DNA of 31,744 bases from Cryomorphaceae bacterium (GTDB lineage Bacteria > Bacteroidota > Bacteroidia > Flavobacteriales > Crocinitomicaceae): contig JAJTDX010000012.1 in the NCBI GenBank assembly GCA_021298235.1, positions 1 to 31,744 of the forward strand, given 5' to 3'. This document shows, in pieces, positions 1 through 7,987 of the stretch. Each line of letters starts with the position of its first letter. Positions within the stretch are counted from its first letter, which is position 1. The notes below the pieces were generated by a model. That model worked only from the letters and a program-made list of their open reading frames with translations. It did no database searches and was not told the origin of the DNA. A program made the translations under genes and the position numbers.

Positions 1-1
1 G

Positions 2-1908
2 GGTGCGAACGGTTGTACAGATACAGAATCGATTACAATTACGCAAGATATTACACCTCCAACAGCGGGCATTACCAATAATACAGGATCAACAGTCTTG
101 ACCTGTACCCAGACTTCTATTGATGTCACGGCAACAGGAGGTGGCACATACAGCTGGAGCAATTCTTTGGGAACCACAGCTGCGGTTTCGTTGACTTCGG
201 CAGGAACGTATACAGTTACAGTTACAGGTGCGAACGGCTGTACAGATACAGAATCGATTACGATTACATCAGACCCATCATTGCCAGTAGCAGGAATAAC
301 AAATTCAACCGGAACGACAGTTTTGACATGTACGACTACCTCGGTTGATGTTACCGGAACGGGCGGGGGCACGTACAGTTGGAGTGACGGAAGTTCCACT
401 GTTGGTAGTACATCGGCCCTTACGATTACTTCAGCTGGAACCTACATATTGACCATTCAGGCATCAAATGGTTGCACAGATACGGAGACCATAACCATAA
501 CTGAAGATGTTGTTTCACCTACAGCAGGTATCACCAATAATACAGGCTCAACAGTCTTGACCTGTACACAGACTTCTATCAATGTTACAGCAACAGGAGG
601 TGGCACATACAGCTGGAGCAATTCCTTGGGAACCACAGCTGCTGTTTCGTTGACTTCTGCGGGTACATATACGGTAACAGTTACTGGGGCTAACGGCTGT
701 ACAGATACAGAATCGATTACGATTACAGAGGATGTTTCCCTTGCTAGTCCAACGTTCAGTATTTCTCAACCGACTTGCCAAACACCCTCTGGTTCAATAA
801 CTGTAACTGGACCGCTTGGAAACAATATACAATATAGTATAGGTGGACCTTACCAAACTTCGCTGATACTGCACAAAATACAGTGAATGGATGTATATCC
901 AATCCAGCCTCTTTTACTATTAATGACGTGCCTCCTGCACCTGTTATAAGTTTGGTGAGTTCTCAAAATAACACTTGTTTTGGTATCTCTGATGGATCTA
1001 TTGAGATTGGAATAAATGGTGGCCAGGCCCCGTATGATGTCTCTTGGACACCTTCAAGTGCTACCGGAACCTCACTTTCTAGTTTACCGGCGGGAACGTA
1101 CACTGTAACTGTTCTGGACGACCTTGGATGTTCTACCACGGCCTCTTACACTGTTACGGAACCAGAACAATTATTGGTCACAGGTACTTCACAAAATGTT
1201 ATTTGTGGTCAGTCACTGGGACAGATTTCGACCAATGTCGACGGTGGTCAAGCGCCATACACGTTCACATGGAATCCTGGAGGAGCAAACAGTCCGACAT
1301 TGGGCGGATTGGCGTCAGGAATTTATTCGGTAACCGTTGAGGATCAAAACGGATGTACTGTTTCAGCATCTTTTACTGTCGGTTTGACCGGTTCTTTAGA
1401 TATTACGACGACCCAGTCAGCTACTGAGATTGATGAAGGTGAATCGGTTGATCTTTCAGCATCCGGTGCATCGTCTTATGTTTGGGTACCGTCTTCCGGT
1501 TTGTCATGTAATGATTGCGCCTCTCCAATAGCAACACCAGATCAAACAACCACTTATTTAGTTACTGGCTCGGATCAATATGGGTGTACAGGAACAACAG
1601 CCCTTACTATATTCGTAATTCAGAACTGCGATGATTTCTTCATCCCTAATATATTTTCACCAAACAATACTGGTCCTGAAGCGAACAATACATATTGTGT
1701 GGCCGGAAGCTGTTTTCTTGAGTTCAGCCTTCAAATATTTAACAGATGGGGAGAAAAGGTTTTTGAGTCATTCGATCAGAACACATGTTGGGATGGAAAA
1801 TGGAGAGGGGAGCCCGTTGGAACCGGTGTTTTTGCGTATAAATTTTATGCAACGAAGCAAAACGGCGAGATAATCGATCTGTCGGGGAGTCTAACGGTAG
1901 TTTATTAA
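2..1908 (+). CDS. Giant repeat adhesin with T9SS type B sorting domain, 3' part, frameshifted
   Basis: This is the C-terminal part of a very large secreted surface protein; frame 2 is open from the left edge. Residues encoded up to about 750 are near-identical 75-residue Ig/SprB-like repeats (TATGGGTYSW, GANGCTDTESITIT). Further SprB-type repeats follow at about 1000-1390 (GGQAPYTFTWNPGG, SGIYSVTVEDQNGC). The end (about 1625-1905: FIPNIFSPNN, FNRWGEKVFES, CWDGKWRGEPVGTGVFAY) is the gliding-motility-associated / T9SS type B C-terminal domain, so export through T9SS to the cell surface is expected from the family. The frame changes near 855-862: frame 2 stops at 886 while frame 1 carries the continuing domain to 1908. 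One extra T in the TT at 859-860 would give an uninterrupted PYQTFADTAQNTVNGC. The gene is therefore either a recent pseudogene or carries a sequencing or assembly error. The PorP/SprF gene follows after 17 bases, a usual partner of such proteins. Confidence 0.85.
62..745 (+). repeat. Three tandem ~225-bp repeats in the adhesin gene
   Basis: Units start at about 62, 287 and 521 (spacing 225 and 234 bases). Each begins with codons for (A/V)-G-I-T-N and ends with NGCTDTE(S/T)ITIT. Units 1 and 3 are almost identical in DNA, while unit 2 is clearly diverged and three codons longer. The pattern suggests that copies 1 and 3 were recently duplicated or homogenised by recombination. The repeats continue off the left edge, because the sequence at 2-50 matches the end of the unit. 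Confidence 0.9.
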
Positions 1909-1925
1909 TACTTGAAGTTCGTAGT

Positions 1926-2984
1926 ATGAAAATTCTTCAAATAAAGTTATTCTTGTCAGTCGTATTTCTGACATGTACAAAAGTTTGGGCTCAGGACATT
2001 CATTTTTCTCAATGGGAATTTTCACCTATGACGTTATGTCCGGCTCTTGCTGGAGCCAATTCGGAGATGCAAGCAGTGGTAAACTACAGAAAACAATGGA
2101 GTACTGCCGGCGTTCCTTTCGAAACGATGGCTGCCAGTTTTGATTCGAGAATCAGCAAACCTAAAAGGGGGCAGTCAGGAATTTTTGCCATGGGAGTCAA
2201 CTTTTACAATGATAAGGCAGGCTTCCGAAAAATTTCCACGAATCAGTTTACACTGAATCTTGCCTATCACCTTATTTTAAATCGACAAAGCACGCTGGGA
2301 GTTGGTTTATATGGATGTTATGGTCAAAGGGGATTTTCATCTGCCGGAGATCAATGGATGAGTCAATACGATGGAATTAGTTTTAATTCGGCTTATGCAA
2401 GTGGAGAAGAGTTTAATTCCCCAAACTTCAGCATGTTCGATGTAGGCGCCGGAGCAGTATATGCGTTTACCTCTAAAAGTGGCTACATGAATCAGAATAA
2501 GAGGAAACGGTTGAACATTGGATTTACAGCGTTTCATCTCAACAAACCATATTATTCCTTCATTGATAAAGAGGATGAGCGTCTTGATATCCGCTACACT
2601 GTTTTCGTTAATGGTGATTTAGGAATTGAAAACACAAGAGGAATTCTTCAACCAGGAATCTATTACAACAGACAAGGAGGACATCAGGAAATCATGTTTG
2701 GAACCAATTACGGGTATATTTTGCATGAAGGTTCCCGATCAACAGGATTTACGCGCCCATTAACTTTCTACATTGGAATATTTTATAGACTTGGTGATGC
2801 ATTCGTTGCCCGGACCATGTTTGAATATGATATGTTTTCTCTTGGTTTTGCATACGACGCCAATTTATCAGACTTTACATCTGCCACCAATTCTGTAGGA
2901 GGATTTGAGTTGTTCTTGAGATATAATTTTGGCGATGGAGGCGGTTTCCGTCAAGCAAAAAAGATCAACAGAGTCAGATTTTAA
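1926..2984 (+). CDS. PorP/SprF family type IX secretion membrane protein
   Basis: 352 residues. A signal peptide of about 22 residues ends at VWAQ. The mature N-terminus QDIHFSQWEFSPMTLCPALAGA matches the family hallmark (QDxxFSQ..., N/C-PAxAG), followed by a predicted beta-barrel ending in an aromatic terminal strand (LFLRYNFGDGGGF...). Family members sit in the outer membrane and usually serve one large T9SS cargo encoded directly upstream. Here that cargo is the type B adhesin ending 17 bases earlier, so it probably helps secrete or anchor that protein. It is followed after 5 bases by a porin-like gene, suggesting co-transcription. The family call is secure; the specific partner is inferred. 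Confidence 0.9.
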   Translation: MKILQIKLFLSVVFLTCTKVWAQDIHFSQWEFSPMTLCPALAGANSEMQAVVNYRKQWSTAGVPFETMAASFDSRISKPKRGQSGIFAMGVNFYNDKAGFRKISTNQFTLNLAYHLILNRQSTLGVGLYGCYGQRGFSSAGDQWMSQYDGISFNSAYASGEEFNSPNFSMFDVGAGAVYAFTSKSGYMNQNKRKRLNIGFTAFHLNKPYYSFIDKEDERLDIRYTVFVNGDLGIENTRGILQPGIYYNRQGGHQEIMFGTNYGYILHEGSRSTGFTRPLTFYIGIFYRLGDAFVARTMFEYDMFSLGFAYDANLSDFTSATNSVGGFELFLRYNFGDGGGFRQAKKINRVRF

Positions 2985-2989
2985 TTAAA

Positions 2990-4081
2990 ATGCGCACAAT
3001 TTTAGGGTTGTACATTTTCTTTTTGAGCCCTTTTATATGGTCGTTTCCCTCGGACAGCATTCCGAAAATTGACTCGGCCAATTCATTTGAGCTTCATCTG
3101 GGTTTCGAATGGTATTATTCGTATAATTCATTTTCTTCTTCAGGTTCAAAATTACCCTTGTTCGTATCATTCGGACATGCCAACGAGTTAAATCAAAACA
3201 TGATTTATGCTGACTTGAAGCTTCAAAAGAAACGCTTGAGGGGTCATTTCCTACCTGCAATGGGAACGTTCATGGAGCAGAACAGTGCTTCTGAGAAGGG
3301 GATTTATAAAAATCTATTGGAGGCTAATGTTGGTGTTCAGCTTTCTAAGAAAAGAAATATCTGGTTGGATGCGGGTGTATTGGGTTCCCCATACAGCAAT
3401 GAAAGCCCGTTCAGTATGGATCAGTTGGTCTTGACCCGGTCCCTTTCTGCGGAGTACGTTCCTTATTACCTTGCTGGAGCGAGACTTTCTGGTGTGCACA
3501 AGGATTGGTTGACATGGCATCTGTATTTATTGAATGGTTGGCAGCAAATTGCGGATATCAATAGCTCAAAGTCCTTTGGGTCAAAAATAGAGATGCAATT
3601 GAATCCCAAAAATAAATTGAACTTCAATACCTATATGGGTAAAGAGGGAATATCAGGATCTATTAATTATGGGATGCGCTATTTTTTAGACCTTTTCTGG
3701 ATCCATGATTTTTCTTCGAGGTGGACATTCATTTCATGCGGCTATGCTGGTCGTCAACAATTCATAAACAATAGTGGTGCCTACTGGGGGCAACTCAATG
3801 GTGCGGTTCGATACACTACCGATAAATATGGAAGCTTCAGCTTTAGAGCTGAGTATTATCATGATCCCAAAAATGTGGTTGTTGCACCACTGGTGGAGTC
3901 ACAGGGGTTTAAATGTTTTGGATTTTCTGTAGGGTATAACTACAGGCTCTTGAAAACAATGCTCTTTCGTGTGGAATACAGAAGTCTTGATGGGCAAAAT
4001 GGAATGTTGTATTCACTTTCGGACGGAAAAATACTTCCTTCATTAAACCTATTTACCACGGCACTAACCTTCTGGTTTTAG
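2990..4081 (+). CDS. BBP2/OmpL-like outer membrane beta-barrel porin
   Basis: 363 residues with a signal peptide (MRTILGLYIFFLSPFIWSF). Alternating aromatic strands run to a C-terminal phenylalanine (LTFWF), typical of outer-membrane barrels. The middle matches the putative beta-barrel porin 2 (OmpL-like) pattern: IWLDAGVLGSPYSNESPF, then LTRSLSAEYVPYYLAGARL, then LYLLNGWQQI. Family members are thought to be porins, but the substrate cannot be read from the sequence. Only 5 bases separate it from the PorP/SprF gene. No terminator of the hairpin-plus-T-run form is obvious immediately after it. Confidence 0.7.
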   Translation: MRTILGLYIFFLSPFIWSFPSDSIPKIDSANSFELHLGFEWYYSYNSFSSSGSKLPLFVSFGHANELNQNMIYADLKLQKKRLRGHFLPAMGTFMEQNSASEKGIYKNLLEANVGVQLSKKRNIWLDAGVLGSPYSNESPFSMDQLVLTRSLSAEYVPYYLAGARLSGVHKDWLTWHLYLLNGWQQIADINSSKSFGSKIEMQLNPKNKLNFNTYMGKEGISGSINYGMRYFLDLFWIHDFSSRWTFISCGYAGRQQFINNSGAYWGQLNGAVRYTTDKYGSFSFRAEYYHDPKNVVVAPLVESQGFKCFGFSVGYNYRLLKTMLFRVEYRSLDGQNGMLYSLSDGKILPSLNLFTTALTFWF

Positions 4082-4300
4082 AATAATCGAATAGTTTCAT
4101 GTTTTATTGGTTGACTCTAAAAGTATAAAAACCCCCTGTTTTATTATCTCTAAACGACAACAAACGAAAAAAAATCGAATGAAATCAATTAAAAGTCGAA
4201 TAAAATTTTGCAACAGATAGAATTTTGCAGAGTCGAATTCAGCGAACAAGTGCTGACAGTGAGACAAGATCAATTTATCAAACTTTTAATTTTTTCAAAC
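4082..4300. other. Intergenic region upstream of ssb cluster
   Basis: 219 bases, A-rich, between the porin gene and the first SSB gene. It holds two close copies of an AATTTTGCA core (at about 4205 and 4222), in ATAAAATTTTGCAACAG and ATAGAATTTTGCAGAG. A perfect TAnnTTTG promoter box was not found. The open frame that could extend the SSB gene upstream to 4208 has no conserved SSB residues, so I treat it as leader. Confidence 0.4.
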
Positions 4301-4657
4301 ATGAACACCTTACGCAACAAAGTAAGTTTGATCGGAAGACTGGGTGCACAACCCGAAGTAACAACCTTCGATACCGGCCGAATGCTGGCACGTTTTACCA
4401 TGGCCACCAATGAGCGCTTTAAAGACAAAGAGGGCAATTGGCAGGACAACACACAATGGCATACGATCAATGCTTGGGGAAAAATTGCAGAGCGAGTGAA
4501 AAAAGCGCTGAACAAAGGTCAGGAGATCATCCTTGAAGGAAAACTAGTACATCAGACCTATGAAACCAAAACAGGCGAAAAACGCTACGGAACTGTGATT
4601 GAAGCAACAGAATTTTTGTTGCTTTCTCAAAAGCCTGAACAAATCAACAACAAATAA
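4301..4657 (+). CDS. ssb: Single-stranded DNA-binding protein, short OB-fold type (copy 1)
   Basis: 118 residues from ATG 4301, chosen because conserved SSB sequence begins exactly there (MNTLRNKVSLIGRLGAQPEV). The OB-fold hallmarks are visible: ARFTMATNERF, then TQWHTINAWGKIAERV, then GQEIILEGKL and a C-terminal strand. The protein binds single-stranded DNA in replication, repair or recombination. It lacks the acidic DDDIPF-type tail that recruits partner proteins in housekeeping SSB and ends in a basic/polar stretch (KPEQINNK). It is therefore probably an auxiliary SSB, with the housekeeping gene elsewhere. Two more SSB-like genes follow on the same strand. Confidence 0.9.
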   Translation: MNTLRNKVSLIGRLGAQPEVTTFDTGRMLARFTMATNERFKDKEGNWQDNTQWHTINAWGKIAERVKKALNKGQEIILEGKLVHQTYETKTGEKRYGTVIEATEFLLLSQKPEQINNK

Positions 4658-4672
4658 CCTAACCTAACCCTG

Positions 4673-4693
4673 GGGCCGGGCAACTGGCCCTTT
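4673..4693 (+). terminator. Weak hairpin between ssb copies 1 and 2
   Basis: A GGGCC (4673-4677) / GGCCC (4686-4690) stem with an 8-base loop is followed by only TTT. It may be an attenuating or RNA-processing hairpin rather than a full terminator, since the next ORF starts 25 bases later on the same strand. Confidence 0.4.
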
Positions 4694-4714
4694 CATTATC
4701 AAACAAAAATCAAT

Positions 4715-5026
4715 ATGAATCACGTCAATTTAATAGGAAAAGTCAGCTCTGCCCCTAAGGTTGTAGAGTTGCCAAACGGAAAGAAGATCGCACAATTTAC
4801 CATGTCAACAAAGGAACAATACCTGGATGCAAGCGGAAAAACTAAGAATAAAACACACTGGCATCGTCTAATGGCTTGGGGAAAATGGGTTCATGTAATC
4901 GAGGAATTGGGCACGGAAGGAATGGAATTGGCCGTCGAAGGAAAATTGGTAACACGTTTTTACCAAGCACAGGGCGAACGCAAGTTCATCACAGAAGTTG
5001 AAATTAATGACATGGTAATCCTTTGA
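4715..5026 (+). CDS. SSB-like OB-fold protein (copy 2)
   Basis: 103 residues, a single OB fold: MNHVNLIGKVSSAPKVVELP, then IAQFTMSTKEQYLD, then THWHRLMAWGKWVHVI, then MELAVEGKLVTRFY. These are the conserved positions of bacterial SSB, including the aromatic and tryptophan residues of the W-H-x-x-x-A-W-G-K core. There is no acidic C-terminal tail; the protein ends directly after the last strand (EINDMVIL). It is diverged from copy 1, so this is an old duplication. It lies 3 bases before the S23-type gene, implying one transcript. Confidence 0.85.
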   Translation: MNHVNLIGKVSSAPKVVELPNGKKIAQFTMSTKEQYLDASGKTKNKTHWHRLMAWGKWVHVIEELGTEGMELAVEGKLVTRFYQAQGERKFITEVEINDMVIL

Positions 5027-5029
5027 AAT

Positions 5030-5407
5030 ATGAGACTTATTAAACGAACATACGAGCACGAAGATTTGGTAGCATGGAAGAAGAGCAACCAGCTAACCCT
5101 TGAAGTTTTCAAAACAGTCAATGATGTTGATCCGGTAATGTTTGAATACATGAAGGAATCCGCTTTACGAATAGTATCAAAAATTGCTGAGGGAATCAGT
5201 AAACGAACACATTCCAACAGAATCATTGACCTGGAAGATGCCAAGGGGGCCTCTGCTCGACTTTCCTCACAATTGATATTATCCGGTCAGCTGGAGTATA
5301 TCACCAAAGAACGTGCGGAGGAATTATATGCTCAGACGATGGAGGTGTACAAGATCATTTCTGGATTGATCCGTTATGTCGAAAAAACAGCCAAAACAAA
5401 AAATTAA
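5030..5407 (+). CDS. Four-helix bundle protein, S23/IVP-like
   Basis: 125 residues, predicted all-helical. The N-terminal HEDLVAWKKSNQLTLEVFK and the core LRIVSKIAEGISKRTHSN, followed by DLEDAKGASARLSSQLILS and IISGLIRYVEKTA, match the four-helix bundle family first seen in 23S rRNA intervening sequences (IAEG and A-x-GS/A-x-x-E/A positions). Members form small helical bundles of unclear biochemical function and are found in many Bacteroidota. It begins 3 bases after SSB copy 2 and ends 4 bases before SSB copy 3, so it is embedded in the ssb operon. There is no rRNA gene here. Confidence 0.85.
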   Translation: MRLIKRTYEHEDLVAWKKSNQLTLEVFKTVNDVDPVMFEYMKESALRIVSKIAEGISKRTHSNRIIDLEDAKGASARLSSQLILSGQLEYITKERAEELYAQTMEVYKIISGLIRYVEKTAKTKN

Positions 5408-5411
5408 ACAC

Positions 5412-5741
5412 ATGACAACTATTCGAAATCACGTCACCCTAATAGGAAACATTGGCACCTCTGCTGAGGTAACTAGTTTTGAGAATGGAAAAAAGATTAC
5501 CCGGTTTAGCCTGGCCACCGATAAGTCCTACCGTGCTAATAATGGTAAAATCTACAACGAGACTGAATGGCACCGAATATTCGCTTGGGGTGAGCTTGCC
5601 GGATTTATTGAGTCTTATGGTCAAAAAGGCAAAAAAGTAGCCATACATGGCCGCCTTGTTAACCGAACATACTTGAATCGTGAAGGACAAAAACGCAATA
5701 TCACAGAAGTTGAATTGAAGCATATAATTGGATTGCACTAA
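5412..5741 (+). CDS. SSB-like OB-fold protein (copy 3)
   Basis: 109 residues from ATG 5412, where SSB homology begins (MTTIRNHVTLIGNIGTSAEV). The OB-fold landmarks are ITRFSLATDKSYR, then TEWHRIFAWGELAGFI, then KKVAIHGRLVNRTY, then ITEVELKHIIGLH. As in the two upstream copies there is no acidic tail. An in-frame extension to 5376 overlaps the upstream gene and has no SSB character. A strong hairpin terminator lies 31 bases after the stop, so this is likely the last gene of the ssb transcription unit. Confidence 0.88.
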   Translation: MTTIRNHVTLIGNIGTSAEVTSFENGKKITRFSLATDKSYRANNGKIYNETEWHRIFAWGELAGFIESYGQKGKKVAIHGRLVNRTYLNREGQKRNITEVELKHIIGLH

Positions 5742-5771
5742 ACCTGACCTACCACTCTCATATGCAATCCG

Positions 5772-5807
5772 GAACGGCTACCCACGGGGTGGCCGTTCTT
5801 TTTTTTT
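5772..5807 (+). terminator. Rho-independent terminator after the ssb cluster
   Basis: A 12-bp stem (GAACGGCTACCC with GGGTGGCCGTTC, one G-T pair) and a 3-base loop are followed by an 11-base run of C-free T ending at 5807. It is a textbook intrinsic terminator for the plus strand. Confidence 0.93.
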
Positions 5808-5828
5808 AATTTCACATAAAATAAAGGT

Positions 5829-6551
5829 ATGCGTTCAATTATTTTCTCAATTCTTACAGTTATTATTTACTCCCAAAGTCTCTCTGCAAAAACGTACGAT
5901 TTTTCGGTACAGATTACTTCATTATTCACGGCCGAATCATTAAAAGGCATTGTAATATTCGGAATAACTGAGAAGGCAGGAACAGAAATCAAAGCCATTA
6001 CTGACGAGACAGGCAAAGCTGTTTTTAAAGGTTTAAAAGCAAAAGAAATACATTTTACGTTGACGGATCCGTCTGGTTTACACAGGAAGCATTCATTTAC
6101 AATATACCGCAAGAAAGCCAAAAGTGTGAGCACGAAAATTGTACTGCGATTGTGCGCCGAAAAGGAAAAAGAGCTTATTCAATCGAAGAAAAAGCTAAAT
6201 AGCCTTAGTAAAGCTGATTCGCTCGAGCTTGACAAAGATTGTGATTCTACCAAACTGACAATTGCTGAATATCCGGGAGGGTATAAAGAAATGCTCACTT
6301 TTATAGTTAAAAATTTGGAGTATCCGGCAAAAGCGATCGAGGATGAAGTAATGGGAAAAGTTTATATGCGTTTTATCATAGAAAAGGATGGTTCGATCTC
6401 CAATATTGAGGTGTTACGTGGCGTGTCTCCTGAGTTGGACGAAGAGGCTATTCGAATCTTAGCCTACATGCCCAAGTGGAAGCCAACGATGTGTGAGGAC
6501 AAACCGGTAAGATCTATTTACCAACTCCCATTCAATTTTTTCATGGAATAA
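5829..6551 (+). CDS. TonB C-terminal domain protein with carboxypeptidase-regulatory-like domain
   Basis: 240 residues with an N-terminal signal peptide or anchor (MRSIIFSILTVIIYSQSLSA). Residues about 25-105 look like a CNA-B / carboxypeptidase-regulatory-like beta-sandwich (AVFKGLKAKEIHFTLTDPSG). Residues about 155-240 match the TonB C-terminal fold: VKNLEYPAKAIEDEVMGKVY, then RFIIEKDGSISNIEVLRGV, then MPKWKPTMCEDKPVRS. True TonB proteins have a transmembrane anchor plus a long proline-rich linker; the linker is missing and the middle is Lys/Ser-rich. It is probably a periplasmic TonB-family energy-transducer-like protein rather than the main TonB. It starts just after the ssb terminator and converges on the minus-strand barrel genes. 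Confidence 0.8.
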   Translation: MRSIIFSILTVIIYSQSLSAKTYDFSVQITSLFTAESLKGIVIFGITEKAGTEIKAITDETGKAVFKGLKAKEIHFTLTDPSGLHRKHSFTIYRKKAKSVSTKIVLRLCAEKEKELIQSKKKLNSLSKADSLELDKDCDSTKLTIAEYPGGYKEMLTFIVKNLEYPAKAIEDEVMGKVYMRFIIEKDGSISNIEVLRGVSPELDEEAIRILAYMPKWKPTMCEDKPVRSIYQLPFNFFME

Positions 6552-6553
6552 TT

Positions 6554-7987
6554 TTAATAATTCCGGTAATCATTCCACAGCTGACTTCGGATTCCAAGTG
6601 CACCAATGTAGGTGTAGGAGTCGAAAGCGGAATCGAAACGCAGTTGATTTTCTACAAACACATGAAGGTTGGTTGCCTTATGCAGACAATAACCTACATG
6701 GAGTAAGGCCCTCAATCCATTGTTGGCATTTCCCTGCCCGATAAAATGACCATATTCATACGGTCGGTTGGTATATGGCTGATAAATATCACTTCCATAG
6801 CTTAACCCGTTTTTGTCCAGCCCTTGAAGGAAATAACTGACAAAAAGCTTGGCATTCCACTTCCCCTTTTGACCTTTAAGCTCTCCAAGGATTTCCATGA
6901 AGTTGGATCCCATCGGATGTGCTAAAGTGGCGCCTGAATTCCCATAATTTTGTCCAGAATTTAAATGGGCATAGGTGTAGGGTCGTACCGTGTTATATTC
7001 GATTCGGTAGAAAAGAGGGATGGCCCTTTTCTTGAACCTGCCTTTTATTCCGAGTTGTCCGCCATATTTGTTGGCCCACCAGCCACTTTTCGCTTTGATT
7101 TCTGCGAGGAAGAACTCATCGAGTATGAGCTGGCCGTAAAACGTATTTTCCTTCCAGTCCGCGCTGAAGCTGGCTCCTAGCAAAACATTGTCTGATGAGC
7201 CCATGGAATATTCTTGAGGACGGTAAAAAACGATGGGATTAAGGTATTCAGCATCGTATCCCCTGTTTAGCATCGTGTCTTTCGGGAGAAAAATAACAGA
7301 CTCAAAGATTCCAAAATTGAGCCATTTAGCGGCATTAAAACTAATGTGATGCGTCGCTCCGTTCTTATTGAGCCAGCCTTTGTTTGTCTCTTCCCTAAAA
7401 AATTGATAGACCACACTGTACTCCACCCGCCAGAATTTTGTTCTTACCATGCCAAATGGATAGGCTTTTCCGTAGTCACTTAAAAACAGCGAGCGTGAAC
7501 CTTCTCCAATAAAATTTTTGTCCAATCCTGCCTGAAAATTGAAAATGCTATTTGGAGAAAAAGACACTCTTCCCCGAAGGTCGGTGAATGTATTGAAGTT
7601 GTTTTCTGAAGAAGACAAGTATGTGTTGGGAAAAAGATTCCCAGAGCTGTTGGTAATTCCTTGAATTCCAGCTAGCCGAGCATACCATTTTTGGGTTGGT
7701 GAGAATTCCAGCAGTACACCTGCTCCGGTCCGATAAGTCGGACTGCTACTTGCAAAAAATGCCGCATCAGTAATTCCCTGAATACCAATTTGACCGCCTT
7801 TTCTGCCAATGCGTTCTGCGGTATGTCTAATTGTTTCTGCTAAAACGGGTTTGACGGAAGGATGATTTTTAATGGAACTATCCAATAAGCTATCTGCAGG
7901 CAATTCTTCTAGAACGAACTCCGTTTTGCTTTGGGCTGTGACGCTAAAGACTCCTGCAAGAAAATATATGTAAATGAATCTATGCAT
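6554..7987 (-). CDS. Wzi/RemB-like outer membrane barrel protein (second of pair)
   Basis: 477 residues from ATG at 7987, chosen because a signal peptide begins there (MHRFIYIYFLAGVFSVTAQ) and the start overlaps the upstream stop by one base (TGATG). The longer frame to 8098 lies inside the upstream gene. The body is an aromatic-rich barrel with FIGEGSRSLFLSDYGKAYPF, a motif shared with the upstream gene. That motif recalls capsule-assembly Wzi proteins and the gliding-associated RemB family. A role in surface polysaccharide attachment or motility is inferred, not shown. The one-base overlap implies translational coupling with the gene ending at 7987. Confidence 0.6.
   Translation of the reverse strand: MHRFIYIYFLAGVFSVTAQSKTEFVLEELPADSLLDSSIKNHPSVKPVLAETIRHTAERIGRKGGQIGIQGITDAAFFASSSPTYRTGAGVLLEFSPTQKWYARLAGIQGITNSSGNLFPNTYLSSSENNFNTFTDLRGRVSFSPNSIFNFQAGLDKNFIGEGSRSLFLSDYGKAYPFGMVRTKFWRVEYSVVYQFFREETNKGWLNKNGATHHISFNAAKWLNFGIFESVIFLPKDTMLNRGYDAEYLNPIVFYRPQEYSMGSSDNVLLGASFSADWKENTFYGQLILDEFFLAEIKAKSGWWANKYGGQLGIKGRFKKRAIPLFYRIEYNTVRPYTYAHLNSGQNYGNSGATLAHPMGSNFMEILGELKGQKGKWNAKLFVSYFLQGLDKNGLSYGSDIYQPYTNRPYEYGHFIGQGNANNGLRALLHVGYCLHKATNLHVFVENQLRFDSAFDSYTYIGALGIRSQLWNDYRNY

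Noticed and set aside
548..781. Minus-strand ORF opposite the adhesin repeats
   Set aside because: It is the antisense of the repeat unit, and its open length follows from repeat codon use, not from coding constraint.
850..865. Programmed -1 frameshift in the adhesin
   Set aside because: The site (CAAACTT) is not a convincing slippery heptamer and no clear downstream stimulatory structure was seen; a lost T in a homopolymer is simpler.
4208..4300. N-terminal extension of the first SSB
   Set aside because: The extra 31 codons are not SSB-like and conserved SSB sequence begins exactly at ATG 4301.
5030..5407. S23-type gene as evidence for a nearby 23S rRNA intervening sequence
   Set aside because: No rRNA sequence flanks it; the neighbours are ssb genes.
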